From: Taenia hydatigena
Taxonomy: Eukaryota > Platyhelminthes > Cestoda > Cyclophyllidea > Taeniidae
Direction of reading: 5' to 3'
Length of the DNA: 64,000 nt
Assembly (NCBI GenBank): GCA_036345935.2
Contig: JADWOT020000007.1
Coordinates: 5,813,568-5,877,567 of the forward strand
Shown here one piece after another: positions 13,907-23,968 of this stretch (position 1 is the stretch's first letter; the number at the start of each line of letters is the position of its first letter). Position numbers and translations under genes: made by a program. The notes beneath the pieces are model-generated. The model searched no databases. It was not told the DNA's origin and saw only the letters and a program-made list of their open reading frames with translations.

Positions 13907-13922
13907 CACACACACACACACA
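13907..13922. repeat. (CA)8 microsatellite
   Basis: An uninterrupted CA run, present only in the left direct-repeat copy. The matching site near 26,870 has CACGCACGCA-like sequence instead, so the run arose or was lost after the duplication. Confidence 0.85.
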
Positions 13923-14540
13923 TTTGTCGACATTCACTTACGCTACTGGCAAGAGAACCGGTACATTGGTGCAGGCACAAATGAAACACCCACGGTGAAA
14001 ACCGAACCCACCTACTTTCACTTGGAAAGCAGATGCCGCGGCCCTTATTGGTATTTTGTTTGATGCATTTACTAGGAATGCACACTATCGCATGTGCTCG
14101 TCTTTTTCAGATTCGTTTTTCTATTACCTCATGATTTCTACCATCCAGGCAGTGCTACTTAACAATTTCCGACTCATTTTACATCACTCTTCACTGTTCT
14201 ACTATTTTTAGCAAAAGTTGCAATTTCGCGTTTTATTTAACTTCTCGCAACGCTACATATTTGGCGTTCTGCGTGTCCTTTACATCACCCCAGTTCCTTT
14301 GTTTGCTTAACATTCCTTGACAGCGCCTACACTTCGTGCTCATTTATCGCATGGTTTTTGTAAATAATTTGATTCTAAAATTTTATAAATGCAGCAAGTC
14401 TAAGGGATTGCAACATTTTCGAGCACATCTTGTTTTGGTTCCCTGCACTTGTAGGCTAGACGTAATTTACCAAATCTTGCACCGGCTTGAGCTCTCATCA
14501 AATTGTATTGCTACAAACGTCTGACACATTCGTCTTACAG

Positions 14541-14676
14541 CGGCGCGAATCGCAGCATGAATCTGAAGGTTAATTTACAAGTCGACACCACTCCCTCCTG
14601 CTCACCCTGGATGGCTGTGTCGGAAGAGGCCAGGAGCCAGTTGCATTTGATAGGACATGAACTTACAATCTTTGCA
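14541..14676 (+). CDS. candidate internal exon in conserved island (left copy)
   Basis: An open segment of 136 bases lies between an acceptor (CGTCTTACAG, ending at 14,540) and a donor (GTAAGG, from 14,677). It enters with one base completing a codon and leaves in phase 0, giving about 45 residues beginning GANRSMNLK and ending HELTIFA. The product is not recognised. The surrounding island 14,521-14,702 has only one mismatch against the right copy, while the flanks are clearly diverged. The one difference changes Val to Asp, so constraint on protein is not proven. It could be an exon of an unidentified duplicated gene or a conserved piece of a repeat. Confidence 0.3.
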
Positions 14677-14918
14677 GTAAGGAACCCGAGAACTCATCAG
14701 TTATTCTACCAAAACTTTACTTGTGCTCAATGATAGGCCAAGCACGCACGCCTAGAATTGTGGTTATTAATCAACTTAAGGCAACTGCAGGGTCTAGCGG
14801 TTCTGCGGTATAATTTCGGCTTTAGATGCGTGGGTTTCCTAACTATAATTATGGTTGATCTCGAGCCCAGATTTGTACATGTTAGGCTGTCTAGTATGCG
14901 CATTCTATAATTTCGGGT

Positions 14919-15178
14919 TTTTATTTGGTGATATTTTGTTCGCCGCTGTTTTCTTTGCTGAATTGTCATCGCAATATTGTGTCTGCCACTTTAGTACCAA
15001 AATCAACATCAATTCACTAACGGCAAAATATCTCTTCGCAATGCATTAAAGCAAGTGAAGAGTGGTCCGGATCGTTTCATTGTGAAGAGATATTTTGCCG
15101 TTAGTGAATTGATATCGATTTTGGCACTAAAGTTGGAATGGATTTACAGGAGATATTTTCCTTTAGAGTAGTCGATTT
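14919..15178. repeat. 260-base block identical to 27,877-28,136
   Basis: I see no difference between the two direct-repeat copies over this block, whereas the bases on both sides differ frequently. It contains the long hairpin at 14,988-15,133. The identity can reflect selection, recent gene conversion, or a transposable element inserted after the duplication. The last is unlikely, because both sites carry it at the same position. Confidence 0.8.
14988..15133. repeat. long hairpin: 56-base arms, 34-base loop
   Basis: The left arm 14,988-15,043 and right arm 15,078-15,133 are inverted copies with 52 of 56 positions pairing, separated by a 34-base loop. The arms begin with ACTTTAGT and end with ACTAAAGT. 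Similarity stops abruptly outside them, and I see no target-site duplication. Transcribed, it would form a stem longer than a usual animal pre-miRNA. It may be a small foldback element, an siRNA-producing hairpin or an RNA gene. Confidence 0.8.
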
Positions 15179-15734
15179 CGATCGCTATATTGCCTTTTAA
15201 TCAGGCGGACCGGAGAAGATTTGATAACGCCAAATTCCTTTTGTCGTACAACGCTAATGGTAGAGGATTAAGGGCAAAAATCCTAGTGAAGGTGAACCGG
15301 TGTTTATCAAATGACTGCGTTGGTAGATGGAAGCGGATGGAGCTTTGCATAAAAAGAATAGAATTTGAGAATGAGACTGCAGCAGCAGTGTTAGAGGAAT
15401 GCAATTCGATTTTGATAAAGTGACGCAGTTGCAGTGAAACGGAGTATTAAATTTGGACAAAAGTTGAATGAAAATCAATCCTGTGGCTGCGCCTGTGATG
15501 GGTGAGAGGCAAGCTCCCATAAGGTTTAAACTTAATTTTAACGTGTGACTGTTCTAGGAGTGAAACTGGGGACCGTGACTTCAGCAGTAGAGGGAGAGGA
15601 GATATTTCGCTAGAGATAAGTCAACACTTATTGCGCGTCTGCAGTGGTAGTTGAGCGGGAGGAGAAATTTGACCATGCGGTTGTCGATTTAGTGAGGCGA
15701 TAACATAAATTTTGCTGAGGGTGTGGCTAAAGTG

Positions 15735-18439
15735 ACAATTGAGTGAGAGACGAATTTTTGCTGCAGGTGCGTTGATTCTGCTCATATGGCTGCATTGGTA
15801 GCAGCGCGAAAGGGATACTCCCACTGGAAGTAAATCTATTCGGATCATTTAACCCCACTACAAGCGGACTCGTGGGTTATAAAAAGGCATCTTATAGGCT
15901 GATGTGGTTGCACGGCCTTCGTGCAAGTGCATGGAAATTGCAAACTCGGCACATTTCTGCGCAAAACAAATGAAGCTTTAATTCCATTGCCTCCTGTTTG
16001 CAACTTCCGTTACGACTGAGGCTCACAAAAGGGCTGGTGGTAGGATCCCATCTATCACACGCTGTGTACATTTTGCAGCAGTCAGTTGATTTTAATTTCC
16101 TCATAAGCTGCTTCAATTCACATTGTAGCTGATCATAGTGCATTGCTATCATCCACTGCGAATCGATTATACTTCGTTAGGGACTCATACTATTGTCAAT
16201 CTGGGCTCGCTAGCGAATGAATTGTGAAGGAATATCTCAAGGAGAAACTTAGCTTTAGCGTATCAGTTCCTGTTATAAGCGTTGGCGTTCAAATAAAGCA
16301 TGGTTGAAAATGCGTTGTACCTTTTTCAAAGGAACTGCTAACTGCTGGAATCGCTCTTTAGAAGATAAAAGTAGTTTCAATGTTTACAGCTGTTAGTCAA
16401 TGTCAATTACTTGTTGCATGTGTCCGAGAGAACGAGGATTAAATTTTTTGGAGAACAAATCAAAGACAAATACCTGAATGGCTGAAAACGCACACAGTTT
16501 TTAGATTCATTTAGCGGAACCAAATATTGGGACTCACGGAGAAGATTATACTGGTGATAGGTTTTTGTTGTTAGCAATGCGGATAAAGATTTTGCGTAGA
16601 TAAGCATAGTAGATACCTCTTTTGCTTCCAGTTAACGGAGTGCACTGTTATGAAGCAAATAATTTTAAGCCTATTGGTGTTGTACACCCTAATGTTTTCA
16701 ATGAGGCGCGTTAGTTAAGGCATCCATCGCCTTTATTTGCTTACATTGCATGGCAAAAGCATCCATTTTAAACTCTGTGAATTAAATTGGAGTGATGCTG
16801 GGTAAAGTTTATCAAATTCAAGCGTACCATTAATGCCAAAGTCTACAAAACGCACTCATTTCATTTTCTTCATGACCGCATAACACAGTAGAAGGACAGC
16901 TTTTCTGCTAAAAGTTAAAAGAAACCCGATTAAATATCCTGATTCAGGGTGTCATGCCGCATCCTCAAACTGCGATTTTTAACTTGAAAAATTCAAACCT
17001 AATGGTTGGCACTGCAAATTTAGCATGGGCAACATAGTTAGCGAATAGCGGCTATGCCAGTGGAGGTGGTGGAACCATGCGAGTCTATACGCTGATTTCT
17101 ACCATAGAGACATACTATAAACACTGGCAGGCAGACAGATGACTAAAAGGATACATTTTTTCCACTTTTCAATTATTCAATTAACGTACTCAAAAGTAGA
17201 AATTAAGGCAAACAAAACTTAGGCAGATCCAATAAACCTCGCACTGCAATCAAGATAGCGCGTGAAAATTAAAGGTGCTCATATTTCTTAAGAAATAAAT
17301 AATAAATTCAATGCACTGCTTTACTTCTCTGTTAGCCAAAAGGTCAAATGAGAACAGACCTCTGGCTAAATTTTAATATATTTTAGTGTGCATTTATAAT
17401 TTACTCACCAATAAATTTCTCAATATTTGCAGATTAAATTTTAACAGTATACAGAAAATGTATTTGTGTGATGACAGTTATAAAAAAATCGCATTTGCGT
17501 GGTAACAAATCCTTGAAAAATTAAAATAGCATTTTTGCGATTGTTACCATTGAATTATGCCCACGTTATACTTTGTTAGGACGAGGACTATCCGGTTTTA
17601 CAACTGCTCTTCCGTAATGGATGAGATTCAGTAGCGCGTGGCTGTGAGAATGCGTTCTCGTGCCTGACAAATCTGCACTTTGATGTTCATGTTGTTTCAA
17701 GAGTTTTGGTTTGTTCAAGTGATCCCCTGTGTAGACCTGGCAAAAACGACTTCATTTCAGAAGCCAGTAAGTATTAAAATGACTAGTCCTCTACATGACA
17801 GATCAAGTACACGTTGGTCTCACTTTGCTTGCACACAGAAAATCACTTTTTGTCATACTTTGGAGCTTGTTATTTATTTGGCACTACATTACAAAAACAG
17901 GAGTCAGGTTCGCATTCCGTGGTGGAAACGCACTTCCACTCATGCTCTTAAATTTGTAGCCCATCTGGTACGTCAGCGGATGATCACACCTCGTGTTCCC
18001 TCCTTTTAGGTAGTCAGTAGGCACATTTATTATAAGATCGAATGTTTCCTTTGCAAATCACCTATAATTCTATTGGAGGCATTTATATGCATTACTGGTG
18101 TCCGCAAGACACCGTGGTAATAATGAAAGCGCACTCGGCTAGTATTACGAAATGTCACCAGCAGACTTCTAAGTGCACTGCGAACTGCTCTAAAATTGAT
18201 GAGCATTTACTTATTTTCCGAAAAACTGAACCGGAGTACATTATGTCGCTCCATATATGCTAACCGCACCCAAGCAATGAGCAACATTTATAAGTCAACA
18301 AAATCGCCAACAGCAAAGTACCCTGAGCTGTGACTTGTTCATGCCATAAGGATCCGTGTCTAATGATGTATAGTAAAAAGTTCATAGAGATTTCCCTACA
18401 TATTTGAAGGGACATAAAACTCGTTTGTTAGCTGAGAGG
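15735..18439. other. non-coding, nothing recognised
   Basis: AT-rich DNA between the left direct repeat and the arginase duplication. A 109-codon plus frame at 17,680-18,009 has no recognisable features. Confidence 0.45.
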
Positions 18440-18850
18440 TTAATCCATGGAGTTTGCTATGCCACACACTGCATGCCCAACGATGGTACTTGTTTTCCTT
18501 TTCTTCAGCTTTATGACACGTTTAAAAGAGGCAAGACCCTTAATCATACCATTGCTGTGATTGTGCGCTGATTTGTAGTAAGGCAAATTTTGACACAATA
18601 GGTACATGTTGCCATGAAATTTAAGACACGAATAAAGTCTCATCACCTGTCGCCTCATAAAAAAAACAAATTTCCCATCAAACGCTGGTATCACTATTAG
18701 GGCAAGTTGAATAAGTACCTTTGCACGAGGACCGAGATTCGGAATTGCACTGCTCATATGCCTATTCTCTTCGTAGTAAAGATCTTGGGTGAACAGTAGC
18801 AGGATTTGGTAGCTTATCACCTTAAATGTGGAGCGTACATGCTCATCCAC
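18440..18850 (-). CDS. unrecognised 136-codon open frame
   Basis: This is long for such AT-rich sequence. The product is basic, with hydrophobic patches around residues 34-45 and 53-65 and a Lys-rich stretch near residues 113-120. I know no family for it. It lies just outside the 3' end of the left arginase arm and has no counterpart on the other side, so it is not part of the duplication. A chance open frame is as likely as a gene. Confidence 0.15.
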   Translation of the reverse strand: MDEHVRSTFKVISYQILLLFTQDLYYEENRHMSSAIPNLGPRAKVLIQLALIVIPAFDGKFVFFMRRQVMRLYSCLKFHGNMYLLCQNLPYYKSAHNHSNGMIKGLASFKRVIKLKKRKTSTIVGHAVCGIANSMD

Positions 18851-19200
18851 AATTACGTCGATTCAGTTAGACAAATCAAAGAGATCACATATTTAGAATT
18901 CGACAACGCCAAATAAAATTCTGAATAATCTCTGCGCAAGTTGCGTCTTGAATATAAAGGTATGACTGATCAAGCGCTTGCAGCCAGACCCAAATCGAAA
19001 GAGTTTTGTTGCGCTGTAGCCACAGTGCATTAGTCTAGTCTTAAGTAGCCCGTGGAAAGCGTCACGTAACCCAATTCCAACACCATTTTTAAAAATAGCA
19101 AATCCCGAATCCAAGCATGTATTCGGACGAAATAGAGATTACATTGAGTGGCAAATTTCAGCATGCATTGTGCACGAATTCGCTAACATTTTATACGTCT

Positions 19201-20953
19201 CTAGTCCAGAAGCAGAGCACTTTTGATGATCTCAAGAGCAGAGTTTAGCGTTGTCACTGCATCTTCAGGTGAACCAAGCATTGTATTGACCTCGGCTACC
19301 ACCATCGATTTGAGCAGACCTAGACAGCAAAGTGAAATTGATTTTATTACCACTTTGTTTCAGAGAAAGTGTACAAAGAAACTATAAGGCTCATTGCAGC
19401 CTCCATTCTCACGTGCACATCATTACAACTGTCACAAAGAACTCCATCGTTGCTACAGATCCAGCACATCGTAACACTGTCTCGAATTATCTGCGCCATT
19501 CATTTACGCCACTAATTGAAGGCCACAGCTGTTCGTGTGATAGGCCAACACAACATTTTAACACAGTCTTAAAGCACTAAGCTAATAATGCTGGGTTGAT
19601 GTCCCTAAAAGGGAAGTCGACAAGAAACCCTAAATTTGTGCTTTCGCTTTAGCATGTGGGTGTTTCTTTTTCAGGATTATCACAAGCAGCTGCTCAGATA
19701 TTTTTGCTCTAGTCAAGCAACAATCATCACTGACTATAAATGTCGATACTGTTAGCCTACCTGTCTGGCCAAGGGTCTTGCAAATGTACTTGCCCTCGTC
19801 CAATGAGAGGCCCCCTGGGACGGGAGTCCCTGTGCTGGGAGCATATTTGGGGTCCAACGCGTCAATGTCGAAGCTCAGGTGGATTTGACAATTAGGACTG
19901 CCAAACAATTATAATTCACAGATAAGTGTGTCGGTTATTCATCCTCTCAAAAGGGGGGGGAATTTCAACAATTACTCACCAAAACCGCATTATGGTCTTG
20001 AGGGCTGTCTCCATGACACTCTCAATACCAATCGTTCGCACATCGTCCATAGTAAAATACAGAATATTAAGATCCTTTATGAACTTCCTAAAACAGTCAG
20101 CAATTTATGAGGGCACATTTTTACATATCACTGGACTTAAAGGCCAAACTTACAGCTCTGGTGCATCAACATCTCGAAGTCCGATGTAGAGGAGTTGGTT
20201 AGCTTCAAGACTACAAGATGAATGGGTCAATGAACGTCAATAAGGCCAGCAACGGTACTTTATGCGAAGATGTGGAACCTACACTGGTTTGATGTTTTCG
20301 AAGCCTTGAGTTCGCGGAATGAGTTTGCTGGTTTCGTTGAGAAGAAAGGAGAGAGGCATACCGTGAGTGTGCCGAGAAACGGAGCTCCCGGGAGTGTTGA
20401 TGTCAGCGTGTGCGTCAACCCAGACAACAAAAGAGTTGGGGAAAACCCTGAAGTGACCCGCGATTGACCCAATTCCAATGCTGTGGTCGCCGCCCAGTAT
20501 AAGCGTCATGTCGTTCTCACTCACACTTTTTGCGACGCGCTCCGTCAGCTCCAAGGTGGTTTTCACCAATGCTCGCTGGTTTTCGCAATTCAAAATAATA
20601 TCCGCTTCGCGATCATTTGACTGAGTAACTTCTCCATAGTCATTTACTTTGGCATCTAGAATTAGGCAGTGAAATGTTAGCAGCACATAGACGCCGAGAA
20701 TTCAGATAAGTCAAATTAATGAGGTGGGGCATTGATGGTGTTGCAGGCGTCCCACCATAAACTAGAGAGAAAAACGAAGGAAAATTAAGGTCAGACTAGC
20801 TGACAGCTTACTCAAATTTTTAAAAAGCCCCTCAAGACCATGATCTCGAATCTCTTTCGGTGCTTTCTGAACTCCATCCTTTGGTTGACCCTTATCGACT
20901 GCTGCTGCCACAATACCCAGAGAGGAGACGTGATTTGCAGAGCCGTTGCCCAT
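19201..20953 (-). CDS. arginase, copy A (intact)
   Basis: Hydrolyses L-arginine to ornithine and urea. Six exons on the minus strand: 20953-20812, 20655-20283, 20210-20154, 20087-19980, 19897-19761 and 19319-19201. All junctions are GT-AG with matching phases, giving 311 residues, normal for the family. The ATG is preceded in frame by a TAG six codons upstream. The manganese ligands of the family are all visible: H105 in GGDHSIG, D128, H130 and D132 in WVDAHADINT, and D237 and D239 in SFDIDALDP. Also present are H145 in HGMP, D185/D187 in RDVD, T251 in TGTPVPGG and E282 in AEVN. One departure: the substrate loop usually reading SGN is SRH (141-143). No signal peptide is seen, so a cytosolic enzyme is likely. 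Intron lengths are 156, 72, 66, 82 and 441 bases. A TATA box lies upstream. Symbol left blank because the organism's nomenclature is unknown. Confidence 0.93.
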
Positions 20954-20994
20954 GACACGAAAGCTCTAATACACTTGGTATTAGTTGCGACTGC

Positions 20995-21002
20995 CTTTTA
21001 TA
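20995..21002 (-). promoter_or_regulatory. TATA box of arginase copy A
   Basis: TATAAAAG on the minus strand, 41 bases before the ATG. Usual TATA-to-start spacing of about 30 bases would place the cap site only some 15-20 bases before the ATG, giving a very short 5' leader. Confidence 0.6.
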
Positions 21003-21710
21003 CCTCATGTGAATCAGCACCGTGTGGCTGTGATGCCGCGTCAGCGCACCTAACAGGTTACTATTTTTTGCGTAATTGTCAACACAATTGATTTTATTTC
21101 GCTACATATATCTTGCGCAGTCGCATCTAAGACGATCGTATGGTAAGCGTGTGTTTATATTACGAAATGCAAACCAAACACCTGTTGATGCCAAATGCAT
21201 TCTGCTTAACATAAATAATGCCCAACTTTAGTCATGGGAGCCACAAGTGAGCATATTTTATTTACACTGCATGTTTCGCTGTGTAACTGTGGTGTTGATC
21301 CCAACTTCTCTGAGGATACCATTTCCTTTAGCCGATAATCAACAAGAGAAAACTTGCAGAGGAAACCGCAAATATTCGGAGCCGGATGTTTTGGATGTTC
21401 GAAGGAGTGCACATGATATAGGAGTCAGCGCATGGACGCGATATGTTATACAAAGAAACCTGGAAAAGCTCTAAAAGTAGTTGTGTGTAATAAAATTTAT
21501 TGCTGCTATAGGAATAACACTAGCATGGTCGGAGGTTAGCAAGACAATGGCCTCACCAGAAAGCGATAGGCATTGAACTCAAGCAGATGTGCCTTTGTGA
21601 TCGTGAGGTTGTACAATCCCACGCTTTGCTAGTCAGCGCGATTCGCCTAAATAATTATCGAAGAAATCATTGATTTTATCAAAATTTAGTTTGTTGGAAA
21701 TCAAAGCAAA

Positions 21711-22981
21711 GCTTCTTATTTTTGTGGTGCCTCAGTGCCAAAACGGGCGTTGTATTTACGGTCCGTGGTAAAGACACAGTCATCGTACGATCGGCACGCG
21801 CACGTCCGCATGAGGGATAATTAACCTAAACCAATCCTTCCTTATTGCGCAATTACAAATAGTAGTCCGCCTGATGCGCCAATGCATTTTTGTATTCATG
21901 CAGTGCTAAAATGCATGAACAATGTGAGCTAGCTGCAACTGCTAATCTACCTCTCGCTCCTACTTCCTTGTGCAATCTAATGTCTTGTTAACGAGTAGGC
22001 AGAACTATTATGAAAGCAAATGTCTCTTTTTCAGATTACCTCCACTTTCATCTGAGCCATTCACTTGTCTTGAATATTTAAGCAATAATTTCTACTTTGT
22101 CATTGTCTTGGGTCGCTGACAATGCAAATAGTACCTGAAACTGCTATAAAAGTACGCAGACTTCACCATCGGGAAAAAGGCGGCATAGGCTCAACCATGT
22201 GCTTTGCATTAACTCTAATGTATTTCTATGTTTTACGCGGCAAGTTTTGCAATGTATTTACCGTAGCTTTTGCTTACCGGTGATTCGTAAGAAGAAATGA
22301 CTGTTGGGCAAAATCATTACTTGGAATTTACTTTTGTTCAGTATTCAATGCAAATTACAGTGTCAGATCTCGTTGCTATTTTTAGCATTTGTGGATTAAT
22401 TTAGAACTTTTGGCTAAAAATTATAAGAAGTAAGATATTTTTAACCTAAAATAGGTGGAATCATTTAAACTTCTTCAGTTCTGTGACAAGCGAATTCGCT
22501 CAAAGTGTATTTGCTGTTCGAGGACTGTTTATTCATTGTTGGCAATGTAGTTTTGCTGCCTAATTATATGCCTAACCAGTAAGTGCAAGAACTCATTATT
22601 ATAATGCATACGCACTCAAGCAGCAATATGAAATTCTACTAAAAGCATTCCGAGCATGCTGCGAAAATTAATGAAGTCATTTTATAGTTATAAATTTGCA
22701 TAACCTTTGAGCTGAAGTGTATGACGCCATTTTTAATTCGCTAACTACACTCAAAAAATTAGCTGAGCCTAAAAGTCAACACAGCCGGTGGCAGCAAAGA
22801 AGCCTGAGTGCATGAGCCCTAACTCATCCATGCGATAAAAGTCTTAGAAAGTTCTGCATATATTTAGCTAATGATGAAACCCAAGCAATCGCTACAAAGT
22901 CACTTCAGAGAGCCTACTAAATCAACGCGACTTGGCTGACTATAATGCTCGTTCTCCAGTGCTTCAGCTTCGTAACGCATT
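21711..22981. other. spacer between arginase arms, left part
   Basis: Single-copy AT-rich DNA between the two head-to-head genes. It holds no open frame of note. It could contain shared upstream control elements, but I cannot identify any. Confidence 0.5.
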
Positions 22982-23153
22982 TGCAGCGTCCCGAGGCTCC
23001 CTCGAAGGCAAAGGAAGGTCGAATACTAGAACAGAATATATATATTCAACGGGCAGAGGGAACTAAGCTGCTGGCATAGCTTAGAGGCCAGCTTACGCAG
23101 CTAGGGCAATATAGCCACCCATGTGACCATGACCGAAACCGGTAGCTTAAACA
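22982..23153 (+). mobile_element. solo-LTR-like element, copy 1 (172 bases)
   Basis: Matches 56,186-56,357 in opposite orientation, and both are 172 bases long by the same ends: TG at the start (TGCAGCG here, TGTAGCG there) and CA at the end (TTAAACA here, TCCAACA there). An internal TATATATATTCAACGG resembles an LTR core promoter. TG...CA ends, size and internal TATA suggest an LTR, perhaps of a small TRIM-type element. Flanking target duplications are not visible at either copy and no internal region follows, so this would be a decayed solo LTR. It ends 58 bases before the right arginase arm. Confidence 0.55.
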
Positions 23154-23919
23154 AACACAGAATTACAACATTTGATAATGATCAAATCATTGACACAATC
23201 ATTTTTAAGATTTTGCTTTGATTTCCAACAAACTAAATTTTGATAAAATCAATGATTTCTTCGATAATTATTTAGGCGAATCGCGCTGACTAGCAAAGCG
23301 TGGGATTGTACAACCTCACGATCACAAAGGCACATCTGCTTGAGTTCAATGCCTATCGCTTTCTGGTGAGGCCATTGTCTTGCTAACCTCCGACCATGCT
23401 AGTGTTATTCCTATAGCAGCAATAAATTTTATTACACACAACTACTTTTAGAGCTTTTCCAGGTTTCTTTGTATAACATATCGCGTCCATGCGCTGACTC
23501 CTATATCATGTGCACTCCTTCGAACATCCAAAACATCCGGCTCCGAATATTTGCGGTTTCCTCTGCAAGTTTTCTCTTGTTGATTATCGGCTAAAGGAAA
23601 TGGTATCCTCAGAGAAGTTGGGATCAACACCACAGTTACACAGCGAAACATGCAGTGTAAATAAAATATGCTCACTTGTGGCTCCCATGACTAAAGTTGG
23701 GCATTATTTATGTTAAGCAGAATGCATTTGGCATCAACAGGTGTTTGGTTTGCATTTCGTAATCTAAACACACGCTTACCATACGATCGTCTTAGATGCG
23801 ACTGCGCAAGATATATGTAGCGAAATAAAATCAATTGTGTTGACAATTACGCAAAAAATAGTAACCTGTTAGGTGCGCTGACGCGGCATCACAGCCACAC
23901 GGTGCTGATTCACATGAGG

Positions 23920-23927
23920 TATAAAAG
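23920..23927 (+). promoter_or_regulatory. TATA box of arginase copy B
   Basis: TATAAAAG, 41 bases before the position equivalent to the start codon. The core promoter is unchanged from copy A, so this copy may still be transcribed even though the start codon is altered. Confidence 0.6.
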
Positions 23928-23968
23928 GCAGTCGCAACTAATACCAAGTGTATTAGAGCTTTCGTGTC

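Larger units (their letters stand above)
13102..15734 (+). repeat. 2.6 kb direct repeat, left copy
   Basis: This block aligns end to end with 26,057-28,693 in the same orientation. Outside two conserved islands the copies differ often by substitutions and small indels. The left end is near the CGCCCCTTCACT motif and the right end near GTGTGGCTAAAGTG, after which the copies become unrelated. A 92-codon frame at 13,427-13,705 is broken by a stop in the other copy, so it is not a conserved gene. The block contains a tRNA-like element, an exon-like island and a hairpin block, listed separately. Confidence 0.8.
18881..21710 (-). repeat. left arm of inverted duplication (arginase copy A)
   Basis: The reverse complement of 23,212-26,044. 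Paired coordinates sum to 44,922 on the inner part and 44,925 on the outer part. The three-base shift comes from the G/C run in intron 4. Homology stops at about 18,881 and 21,710. Only scattered differences are visible across about 2.83 kb, so the event is much younger than the direct repeat. Confidence 0.9.

Noticed and set aside
18893..19114. 73-codon open frame preserved in both arginase arms (also 25,811-26,032)
   Set aside because: It is preserved because the whole arms are nearly identical. It lies in the 3' flank, starts with a non-ATG codon and has no known family.
21206..21474. Overlapping open frames upstream of arginase, mirrored at 23,448-23,716
   Set aside because: Both strands stay open in the same place and the second copy is only the mirror image. 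There is no splice or start context linking them to arginase.
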